A stretch of DNA of 64,000 nucleotides from Sphingobium wenxiniae. GTDB lineage: Bacteria; Pseudomonadota; Alphaproteobacteria; Sphingomonadales; Sphingomonadaceae. The notes beneath the pieces were generated by a model. It worked only from the letters and a program-made list of their open reading frames with translations. It was not told where the DNA came from and did no database searches. This document shows positions 25,955-32,982 of this stretch, one piece after another. The stretch is from the NCBI RefSeq assembly GCF_007830065.1, contig NZ_VLKK01000006.1:178381-242380 (forward strand). Reading direction: 5' to 3'. A program made the translations under genes and the position numbers. Every line of letters starts with the position of its first letter. Positions within the stretch are counted from its first letter, which is position 1.

Positions 25955-27185
25955 TCTGAGCTGAGACCTCATCAAATGTCAGGCCATCAGCTTCCAGCGT
26001 CGCGGTGTCACCGGCAAAATCCTGCCAGCGTTTGACGATCACGTCGCAATAGCGCGGATCGAGTTCCATCAGGCGTGCGATGCGGCCGTTCTTTTCGGCG
26101 GCGATCAATGTGGTCCCCGATCCGCCGAAGCTGTCGAGCACGATATCGCCGCCCTTGGTGTTGTTGAGCATCTGATACTCGAACAGGGCGACCGGTTTCA
26201 TGGTCGGGTGCTTGCCATTGCGTGACGGCTTGTCGAACTTGAGGATGGTCGTCTGCTTGCGGTCGCTGGCCCACAGGTGCCCGGCGCCGTCCTTCCAGCC
26301 ATAGAGGCATGGCTCGTGCTGCCAGTGATAATCCTGCCGGCCCAGCGCCAGCGATGACTTTTCCCAGATCAGACACTGGCGGATTTTCCAGCCAGCATCG
26401 ATCGCCGCGCCCCGGAAATTATAGCCTTCGCTGTCAGCGTGCCAGATGTAGAACACCGCTCCGGGTTTCATCACCGTGCTGGCGGTGACATAGGCATCGC
26501 GCAGGAACTGGCGGAACTCGTCATTGCCCATATTGTCGTTCTGGATGGTCAGCTTGTCCTTGGTGCCGCCCTCATAGGCGACATTGTACGGCGGATCGGT
26601 CAGCCACATGTCGACCATCTGCCCGGACGTCAGCTTCTCCATGTCGTCGACGCTGGTGCTGTCGCCGCACATCAGCCGGTGCTTGCCGAGCAGCCAGACG
26701 TCGCCCGGGCAACTCACCGGAATTTCCGGAGGGTTGGGAGCCGCGTCGGGATCGGTTAGGCCTTCGGTCTTGTCGGCCGTCAGGGCGGCCAGTTCGTCAT
26801 CGGAGAAGCCGGTGAGGCCCAGATCGAAGTCGAAGGCCTGCAGGTCCGTCAGCTCGACGCGGAGCAGTTCGGCGTCCCAGCCGGCGTTCAGCGCCAGCTT
26901 GTTATCGGCCAGCACATAGGCTCGCTTCTGGGCCTCGGTCCAACCGGCTGCCACCATCACTGGGATGTCGGCAATGCCCAATTTGCGTGCAGCAAGCACC
27001 CTTCCATGGCCAGCGATCAGGCCGCCGTCCTCGTCGATGAGCACCGGCACGGTCCAGCCCCATTCGCGGATCGAAGCGGCAATCTGGGCCACCTGTTCCT
27101 CGCTGTGGGTGCGGGCATTTCGGGCATAGGGCACCAGTGCCGAGACGCTCCTGCGCTCGACCTTATCTGCCGGCCAATTCACCAT
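25899..27185 (-). CDS. ParB-domain DNA methyltransferase
   Basis: A 428-residue protein fusing a ParB/Srx-like N-terminus (residues about 8-100, with DEDGGLIAGHGRVLAARKLG) to a DNA methylase. The catalytic DPPY is near residues 197-200 and the SAM-binding FGGSGTT near 353-359; this order (DPPY first) is that of beta-class N6-adenine/N4-cytosine methylases. The start is ATG 27185 after a GGGGG stretch. Such proteins are common in phages next to terminase genes and modify phage DNA, probably to evade host restriction or mark packaging sites. Confidence 0.9.
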   Translation of the reverse strand: MVNWPADKVERRSVSALVPYARNARTHSEEQVAQIAASIREWGWTVPVLIDEDGGLIAGHGRVLAARKLGIADIPVMVAAGWTEAQKRAYVLADNKLALNAGWDAELLRVELTDLQAFDFDLGLTGFSDDELAALTADKTEGLTDPDAAPNPPEIPVSCPGDVWLLGKHRLMCGDSTSVDDMEKLTSGQMVDMWLTDPPYNVAYEGGTKDKLTIQNDNMGNDEFRQFLRDAYVTASTVMKPGAVFYIWHADSEGYNFRGAAIDAGWKIRQCLIWEKSSLALGRQDYHWQHEPCLYGWKDGAGHLWASDRKQTTILKFDKPSRNGKHPTMKPVALFEYQMLNNTKGGDIVLDSFGGSGTTLIAAEKNGRIARLMELDPRYCDVIVKRWQDFAGDTATLEADGLTFDEVSAQISIGAAASTDPTAVPSRP

Positions 27186-27277
27186 GTGACCCCCGGTCGT
27201 TAACTCGCGGCTGCGTGAAGTTCTGATCCCCAGCGGTTTCCCACCCGAGAGCGACTGAGAGCGAACCGCCCCCCGGG

Positions 27278-27544
27278 TCAGGCACAAGGCCAACCGTCGG
27301 CATTGACCTCGATCCGCCGGCGATATCCAAACTGCTCGGCGGTGCGGGCCTGGTGGCAGTCAGCACAAAGGCATCGGATATTATTGTCGTCGTCGCTGCC
27401 GCCCTGGGTGAGCGGAACGATATGGTCTGGCACCGTCGCGGCCGTGATGATGTCCCGGGATTTGCAGTCGCGGCAAAGCGGTTCGGCCTGGAGACGGCGT
27501 CGGCGCTGGGCGACAGCAGCCCGTCCGCGCAATCGCTCAGCCAT
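27278..27544 (-). CDS. HNH endonuclease
   Basis: An 88-residue nuclease. C24-x2-C27 and C60-x2-C63 form a zinc site, with the catalytic D40-H41 (VPDHIVPLTQGG), N55 and H64 (CADCHQART) of the HNH fold. ATG 27544 follows GAGGTG. In HK97-type phages and capsid-forming satellites an HNH protein beside the terminase genes is needed for efficient DNA packaging; this gene is in that position, one gene removed by the ParB-methylase. Confidence 0.9.
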   Translation of the reverse strand: MAERLRGRAAVAQRRRRLQAEPLCRDCKSRDIITAATVPDHIVPLTQGGSDDDNNIRCLCADCHQARTAEQFGYRRRIEVNADGWPCA

Positions 27545-27711
27545 GGGCAACACCTCAAATGAACAACGCCCGAAAGCCTGTGGGCTCCGGGCGCAGTTCT
27601 GAATTCTCTATTTCGGAAGGTCTACGGCATCTGGCAAGATTGGTCAATGGAAAATCACAAATAATATAATATATTCAGTTTGTTAGTGATATTGGTAGGG
27701 GAGGGGATCCA

Positions 27712-28293
27712 TCACGAACTGTCTCTGCGGTCCCCGAACAAACGCACCAGCGCATCAAGCCCATGGCCAAGGTTGATGATGTCCGCTGCCGACCAGGTCG
27801 CTGCTTCAACCTCATGGCAAACCACTGCATGAACGAGGGTGCTGGGCTTGCGATCGACGGCGCCAGGCGCATCCGCGTCGGCGGTGCGCAGCATCATCAT
27901 TGCGGCAGCAGCGCGGCGGCGAACCTTCTCGACCAAGGCCGGGTCATGGTCAGGCGTACTGCCACCGAAGATGCCCTCGTTGATTAGCAAGCCGGTCACG
28001 GAGCGGGGCTGGTCCATGGGCAGACCCATGACGGCGCGGTTGCGGGCCATGATCTCCCCGTACATGTCGCCTGCCGCATATTGGTCAGCGGCAATCTTGC
28101 CAGAAAAGGCGAGGCGGCCCAGCGCGGTGCCCAAACGCTTATCCTTGGCCTGCTTCGCCGTCACCCCATAATGGCGTTGGCGGGCCTGCAGCACCGTGGC
28201 GACTGCGTCGCGCTGGGTTTCGCCAACACTGGCCCGAACCAGCTTGCCGCATGGGTGCCGGCGCCCGGCTTTCCGCTTACGACCGCGCGCCAT
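27712..28293 (-). CDS. Unrecognised phage protein, 193 residues
   Basis: Start ATG 28293 has GGAGG eight bases after the site. The N-terminus is very basic (ARGRKRKAGRRHPCGKLVR), suggesting nucleic-acid contact; the remainder is helical (TALGRLAFSGKIAADQYAAG, LVEKVRRRAAAAMMMLRTAD) and ends in EVEAATWSAADIINLGHGLD. Similar proteins occur between replication and packaging modules in alphaproteobacterial prophages. No catalytic motif is visible. It starts just beyond the large inverted repeat at 28327-28447. Confidence 0.65.
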   Translation of the reverse strand: MARGRKRKAGRRHPCGKLVRASVGETQRDAVATVLQARQRHYGVTAKQAKDKRLGTALGRLAFSGKIAADQYAAGDMYGEIMARNRAVMGLPMDQPRSVTGLLINEGIFGGSTPDHDPALVEKVRRRAAAAMMMLRTADADAPGAVDRKPSTLVHAVVCHEVEAATWSAADIINLGHGLDALVRLFGDRRDSS

Positions 28294-28326
28294 CGCTCGC
28301 ACCTCCAGCAGCGGAAGCGTCGATGG

Positions 28327-28447
28327 CAGTTGTCACCAGTTGTCCCTTGTGCGGGCGCGAGGCGAAAACATCACGCGGGCGAAAAAGAGAGAAGAAGTTC
28401 AAAATATACTTCTGCTCGCGTACACAAGGGACAACTGGTGACAACTG
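28327..28447. repeat. Perfect 25 bp inverted repeat with iterated CAGTTGTC units (origin candidate)
   Basis: Arms at 28327-28351 and 28423-28447 are exact reverse complements. Each arm contains two direct copies of CAGTTGTC spaced 10 bp apart (about one helical turn), ending in CCTTGTG, so four units in all. The 71 bp between the arms has an AT-rich part with an AGAAG...CTTCT hairpin. It lies between the primase gene and the next gene. The structure fits an initiator-binding replication origin; a long transcribed hairpin is the alternative. Confidence 0.6.
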
Positions 28448-28505
28448 GAACGCAAAACTGCCATTTTTTGACACCACAACCGCCTCCACGCTAATTTTCA
28501 TCATC

Positions 28506-31178
28506 CTATTCATCGCCGGCTCCCTTGGCTGACATTGCGATTGCATCCTTGATTGCCGCCTGCGCTTTTGCCCTGCGCGCCTCCTCTTTCGCCGACCGTT
28601 CGACGAACCGGGAATGCACAATCGGGTTGACTGCCCAGCGCGGCGTGTTGCTGCGGGCCGCAGGTCCGGCCTCGATAAGCCAGCCCATGCTTTCCAGCTT
28701 TTCGCACAGCTTCCGGCTGTCATCGCTCGTGAGGGATCGCAGAGCCCGTCCTGCGCGCTGAATGACGCGGCTGTTCACCGTGTCGAGCTTATGCGTGACG
28801 ATGTGCGCCGCGAGATCCACGAGCGTTTCATGGTCATCTGCAAGGCCGAGCATCCCGCAGTAAAATGCCACCGCGTTCGGCGCGATATACTCGTGCATAA
28901 ATTTGGCCACACGCGCTGCGGTGGCGGCTGTGATGACGCTGGGCGCGCATGGGAGCCCCTGCGCCTCGATACAGTGCCACAGGACGCACAGGCGGGCGAA
29001 AATGCCGTCATATTTGCCGAAGTGCGACGCCATCTTGGGAGAGATGACCTCGGTCGACATCATCTCGTGATGCCGCTCCTCAAGCTCGCGGCGTATTTCC
29101 TGCGCTAAGGGGTCGAAGCGCATAGCCTCCGCGCCATGATCGTGCGGCCGCAGCTGCCACATATCGACAACAAGCTGCTCATAGGCCTCGACCTCGCCAC
29201 TGCGGGGCGCGTCAATGCCGACAGATGCCTGGTGAAGCGGAATTGGCAACAGGCGCTGCACAAGGCCGTCATCGACCGATTCCCCGACCAGGCGACGCAG
29301 CGGCTCCGGCTGGATTCCTCCAAGGACGGATATGGATAGGTTCGGGATGAGCGCGGCCCCGCGAGCAACGCGGTTAAGCGCATATTCGCCGCCGTTGAAG
29401 GCTTGCAGCCAGAATGCCCGGTCGCCCGCAGCGCCTTTGGCCGATCCATATTTATCCATGGCGCCGAACCAGCCGGATAGCTCGTCCTGCACCGACAAGA
29501 TGCCATCAGGCGAGCCTTTCATGACCTCTTGGGCGGCTTCGACCGTCGCATCGCTGATACGCAATCGACGTTGCAAAGGCTTTTGGATGCCCTCGCGCTC
29601 GGTCTTTTTCCTCGCCTGATCCTCGTCATAGGCGTCCAATTTCACCATGTATTCGGCGAAAAGCTGGGCGTCCAAACGGTTGAGCGGGCGGGTGGCTGCG
29701 GACATGATCGGCGTTTTCTTGGCGCTCGGAGGTCCGATCAGCGCCACCCATAGACGGGCGCTTTCCTTCCACGAGGGATCGTGCTGTTTCACCTGTACGC
29801 AAATGCGATCCGAAATTACGGCGGAGCAGACGGCGAGCGCCGACATGGCAATGCCGCCGGGATCCACACCCATGAGTTCCGCCTGGGATTCCGCATATTT
29901 TTCGATGACGTCAGGGAGCAGTCCGCGCGGCAGAACGGCGGGATCATAACGCGCCCATAAATCTACCGGGTCGGGATAATCCGCTTCGTCGATTACGGCT
30001 TCTGGTTGGTCGAAAACCTCGCCACCCACCGCGTTCATCGAATCGATATCTTCGGCGCATATGCCCGGATCGTCAGGGTGCATCGCCGGCGGCGCGCTAT
30101 ATGGCTGCGGCTGAGCGGCGCGGCGCTCCTGATAGAGCGTGCGGAAAGCCGACTTATGATCGCCGCTATGCTCGAAATGGACGAAAAGGTCATAGGCGTC
30201 GCCGAAGCACCCCGCCTGGCATTTCTGACCAAGGCCGGACGCCACGTCGCTGGCCGACAGGCTGATCCAGGAATCCTCGACGATACGGGTCGCGTAGCTA
30301 TCGCTCTGCTGGTGCGGCGAGCGCCAATCCGCCGGATTGCGCGGGCTTTGCTTATATCCGTAGAGTTCGAGCAGGTTCGCAACCGGAGTGCCGCGGTTGA
30401 ACTCCTCCATGATCGGCGCGTCGTCATTGCGCGGACGATTGGCACGGCGCCGGGCTGCCTCCTCGCGCATCTGCTTGCGCTCTGCCTCATCGTCCTCGCG
30501 CTTGCGGGCGATCGCGGCCATGCCGGATGCGAGCGGGCCGTCTGTGGTCAGGCCTGGGGCATTGGTGCCGGTGGTCGCGCGTTTATAGAACAGCGGCGCC
30601 CCGTCATCGTCGCGGAGCAATTCGCCGGTTTTGGCATGGTGATCGGGGACGTTGGGTAGATAGACGGGCTGGCCGGCGCGATCGAGCGCGCGGTCCATAT
30701 CGATGCCGCCATATTCCATGAAATTGAAAAAGGCGTGCTGCGCGTCGTGCCAATCATCAAAACCTATCGGCTGGGCAAGCGGGATGACAATGCGCCACCT
30801 TTTGTCATCGGCGCGGGCGTGGGCGGTCGAGAAGATCAGCCAGGCCGCGTCCCTGGCAAACCCGCGCACCATGGACTCGATGCGGTGCAGCGGGTGGTCA
30901 CCATGGTCAACGTCGCCGCACAGAGCCACGAAGACCCCGTCAGACCGCTGGGTGGCGTGGCTGCGGGCGTCGTGGGCGCTGTAGCTGCTGGGGATGAATG
31001 CGAGCCCGTCCAGCTTGTCCGCATTGCCCGGTTCGAGCGCGAACAGGCTGGCGAGGGTCCGCGTGTCATATTCGCCGCCGGTTGTTATGCGCGTATCGTG
31101 CTGGCCGTTGAAGGTGACGACCTGGCGCGCGTTCCACGACGGCGCGAGCTTGTGAATGTTATCGGCCTCGGTCGCCAT
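28506..31178 (-). CDS. Primase-helicase with DUF3987 domain
   Basis: An 890-residue replication protein. The N-terminal part resembles archaeo-eukaryotic-type primases: D89-V-D91 in ALCGDVDHGDH, then S117-x-x-H120 in IFSTAHARADDKRWR. The C-terminal half is a DUF3987 ATPase, with a P-loop-like GPPSAKKTPIM and LSVQDELSGWFGAMDKYG. ATG 31178 follows GGGAG. It probably primes and unwinds the element's DNA at a nearby origin; the iterated inverted repeat directly after its stop is the natural candidate. Satellites and prophages commonly carry this type of fused initiator. Confidence 0.85.
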   Translation of the reverse strand: MATEADNIHKLAPSWNARQVVTFNGQHDTRITTGGEYDTRTLASLFALEPGNADKLDGLAFIPSSYSAHDARSHATQRSDGVFVALCGDVDHGDHPLHRIESMVRGFARDAAWLIFSTAHARADDKRWRIVIPLAQPIGFDDWHDAQHAFFNFMEYGGIDMDRALDRAGQPVYLPNVPDHHAKTGELLRDDDGAPLFYKRATTGTNAPGLTTDGPLASGMAAIARKREDDEAERKQMREEAARRRANRPRNDDAPIMEEFNRGTPVANLLELYGYKQSPRNPADWRSPHQQSDSYATRIVEDSWISLSASDVASGLGQKCQAGCFGDAYDLFVHFEHSGDHKSAFRTLYQERRAAQPQPYSAPPAMHPDDPGICAEDIDSMNAVGGEVFDQPEAVIDEADYPDPVDLWARYDPAVLPRGLLPDVIEKYAESQAELMGVDPGGIAMSALAVCSAVISDRICVQVKQHDPSWKESARLWVALIGPPSAKKTPIMSAATRPLNRLDAQLFAEYMVKLDAYDEDQARKKTEREGIQKPLQRRLRISDATVEAAQEVMKGSPDGILSVQDELSGWFGAMDKYGSAKGAAGDRAFWLQAFNGGEYALNRVARGAALIPNLSISVLGGIQPEPLRRLVGESVDDGLVQRLLPIPLHQASVGIDAPRSGEVEAYEQLVVDMWQLRPHDHGAEAMRFDPLAQEIRRELEERHHEMMSTEVISPKMASHFGKYDGIFARLCVLWHCIEAQGLPCAPSVITAATAARVAKFMHEYIAPNAVAFYCGMLGLADDHETLVDLAAHIVTHKLDTVNSRVIQRAGRALRSLTSDDSRKLCEKLESMGWLIEAGPAARSNTPRWAVNPIVHSRFVERSAKEEARRAKAQAAIKDAIAMSAKGAGDE

Positions 31179-31236
31179 TATATGGACTCCCGATCACCCC
31201 GGCGCTGCAACTCCGCCGAAATGATCGGGAGAGTCA

Positions 31237-31530
31237 TCAGCTGGCGCTCCTCTTCAGCGCCGATTTCACAGCAGGGTCGACGCCAGTCGCACCGGCCTCG
31301 CGGGCCATCTGGTACAAGCGCCTCAGTGCCGAGGCGCGACGGTAGGCCGCGGAGTATTCCTGATCGGCAGCGACGATCGCGAACGCGACATCATCGATGG
31401 TCGCGTCCACGAGGGGGAGCAGATCTTCGCTTTCGCATGCCGGATGCTGCGGAAACGTGATGGTATCGGGCAGGCCTTCGAGGGCGTAATGCGCCTTGCG
31501 CAGGCGCGCGACAGGGTTCGAGAACAACAT
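31237..31530 (-). CDS. Small hypothetical protein, 97 residues
   Basis: An unrecognised, largely helical protein (MLFSNPVARLRKAHYALEGL ... YSAAYRRASALRRLYQMARE). ATG 31530 has AAAGG at good spacing; an ATG five codons upstream lacks one. It lies in the early-gene run before the primase, so a replication accessory or regulatory role is possible. No domain is recognised. Confidence 0.6.
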   Translation of the reverse strand: MLFSNPVARLRKAHYALEGLPDTITFPQHPACESEDLLPLVDATIDDVAFAIVAADQEYSAAYRRASALRRLYQMAREAGATGVDPAVKSALKRSAS

Positions 31531-31541
31531 GGGAGGACCTT

Positions 31542-31745
31542 TCATTTGGGGAGATCGCTGGCCTGGGAATCGGCCTCAGGCTCGCTGGAATAGACGGCCA
31601 ATAGCGGGGTGCCGTCGGCGTGGGTGCCGGCCTCTTCGATGTGGTACCGGCGCTGAGCCTCGAAGATTTCCGGCAACTCCCAGCGACGGTAGAGGCCGGG
31701 GATCCGCTTCAGAGACTCAATCGGGATGGCAGTCGTATCGGTCAT
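31542..31745 (-). CDS. Small hypothetical protein, 67 residues
   Basis: An acidic unrecognised protein (TDTTAIPIESLKRIPGLYRR ... EEAGTHADGTPLLAVYSSEP). Start ATG 31745 has AGGAAA upstream. It is part of the early leftward operon between the sigma-like gene and the primase. Nothing in the sequence reveals its job. Confidence 0.55.
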   Translation of the reverse strand: MTDTTAIPIESLKRIPGLYRRWELPEIFEAQRRYHIEEAGTHADGTPLLAVYSSEPEADSQASDLPK

Positions 31746-31829
31746 AAACTGGGGTTTCCTGTTTGTGAAAAGACGCTCGGTGCGTCCGAAGTTGAAAAGC
31801 CAACGGCGCGCGCCGAGCGGGACAAAGGG

Positions 31830-32516
31830 TCAGGAATTTTCGTCGACATGATCGCGCAGGCGCTTCAACGCGCGCTGGAACCGTTTGCGGGCCGCGGGTT
31901 CTGACAGGCCGAGATCCTTGCCAGCTTTGACCTGCGTGTACCCATCTACGACAACGCGGATGACGAGATCGGCGTCGGCGCCGATCAGACTGGTCAATTT
32001 GGCCAGCAGGCTTTCGGGAAGCGCGTCGGCATCAGGAGCATGCATCGTTCCGCCATGGGTGTCGGGATCGAACGCGTCCTGCTGCTGTTGCAGGAGACTT
32101 TCCCGCCGATGTGCCCGGAGCACATCGCGTTCGACATTCTGGAGGATCGTGGCCGCGATCCAGTTGACCTTCGTGAGATCAAGGTTCCGGATCCCGGCGG
32201 TTGCACGGGCGAGGATCTCGGAGGCAAGCTCGTCCACATGGCCAAGACGCCGGGCTCGCGAACGAAGGAAGACACCATCGAGCCCGGGCCAAAGCGCCAG
32301 CAGCATGAGCGTGAGCGCACAGTCACCGGCACGGTCGTCTGATTTCGCACTCCGGATCAGCGTGCTGAGCACGATGTTCTTCTTGTCCGAAGGAGCATCG
32401 CCACGGTGCAGGTGGTCCAGCAAAGCCGCCGGGTCCGCAAAACGGGTCAATTCCGGGTGTCTGGACCGCACCGTGTTGAAGCCGCGCTGGAAGTTGAGGG
32501 TGGAAGATGAATGCAT
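31830..32516 (-). CDS. Sigma-70-like regulator (ECF-type)
   Basis: A 228-residue protein. The middle (LASEILARATAGIRNLDL ... NWIAATILQNVERDVLRAHRRE) resembles sigma region 2, and the C-terminus has a region 4 helix-turn-helix (YTQVKAGKDLGLSEPAARKR then FQRALKRLRDHV). Start ATG 32516 has only a weak ribosome site. In a phage-like element it probably redirects host RNA polymerase to element promoters, for example those of replication or packaging genes. The region 2 core is divergent, so it might be a non-sigma DNA-binding regulator using the same HTH. Confidence 0.7.
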   Translation of the reverse strand: MHSSSTLNFQRGFNTVRSRHPELTRFADPAALLDHLHRGDAPSDKKNIVLSTLIRSAKSDDRAGDCALTLMLLALWPGLDGVFLRSRARRLGHVDELASEILARATAGIRNLDLTKVNWIAATILQNVERDVLRAHRRESLLQQQQDAFDPDTHGGTMHAPDADALPESLLAKLTSLIGADADLVIRVVVDGYTQVKAGKDLGLSEPAARKRFQRALKRLRDHVDENS

Positions 32517-32651
32517 GATATTTCCGTGGAAATCGTGCCACGTGAAGGACATTGGACGCCTGCCTTGCGGCCGGGCGTCCAGTGCCTCCTTCCGGCCAGG
32601 TCAGGGCGTCGAGCACCTCTGCGTTGTTGGGATTTGGGTGGAGTTTGCGCC

Positions 32652-32894
32652 TCAGCGCAGTGCGGGACCGGTTGCCTTGTTCAGCGATCCGCAACCGCGG
32701 CAGGTGGCCACCACAGGAAAGCCCACGAGATATTCGTGCCCCCGCGCAAAGCGCAGGTGCATCTGGCCGTCACGGCAGACGCCGAGCAACTTGGCGCAAC
32801 TGCTGCAGCGCCATTCGCGTTCAGTGGTGGAAGGGGCGGCGCCGGGGTTGTGGCTCTGATTGGCCACACGGCGCGAGAGGTAGGGAGTCGTCAT
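32652..32894 (-). CDS. Com-like zinc-ribbon protein
   Basis: An 80-residue protein with C30-x2-C33 and C65-x2-C68 (WRCSSCAKLLG and ATCRGCGSLN), the pattern of the phage Mu Com family. Mu Com binds mRNA and opens a hairpin to allow translation of the DNA-modification gene mom. ATG 32894 has an AGGAG site 7 bases upstream that is wholly contained in a stable hairpin. It opens the early leftward operon, downstream of which lies a DNA methylase gene, so a Com-like control of modification or self-control of translation is plausible. Confidence 0.65.
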   Translation of the reverse strand: MTTPYLSRRVANQSHNPGAAPSTTEREWRCSSCAKLLGVCRDGQMHLRFARGHEYLVGFPVVATCRGCGSLNKATGPALR

Positions 32895-32898
32895 CGGG

Positions 32899-32920
32899 GT
32901 GCTCCTCGTTTCAGGAGCAC
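32899..32920 (-). promoter_or_regulatory. Hairpin sequestering the ribosome site of the Com-like gene
   Basis: Read on the minus strand, GTGCTCCT-GAAACG-AGGAGCAC forms a perfect 8 bp stem with a 6-base loop. The 3' arm contains AGGAG, the Shine-Dalgarno for ATG 32894, so translation should be off unless the hairpin is opened. Confidence 0.7.
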
Positions 32921-32936
32921 ACCTAATAATCAGCAC

Positions 32937-32982
32937 TTTGTCAGACCGTCGCCTGCGGCATGTTAGACCGTTGTCAGACGGG
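32937..32982 (-). promoter_or_regulatory. Three related 10-12 bp repeats in the early promoter region
   Basis: On the minus strand the motifs CGTCTGACAA, CGGTCTAACA and CGGTCTGACAA occur in the same orientation within 46 bp upstream of the Com-like gene. They look like repeated binding sites for a regulator of the early operon. The outermost overlaps the 3' end of the 750-residue gene. Confidence 0.4.

Noticed and set aside
28327..28447. CRISPR array
   Set aside because: Only two arms in inverted orientation with 10 bp internal units; no regular spacers and no cas genes anywhere in the window.
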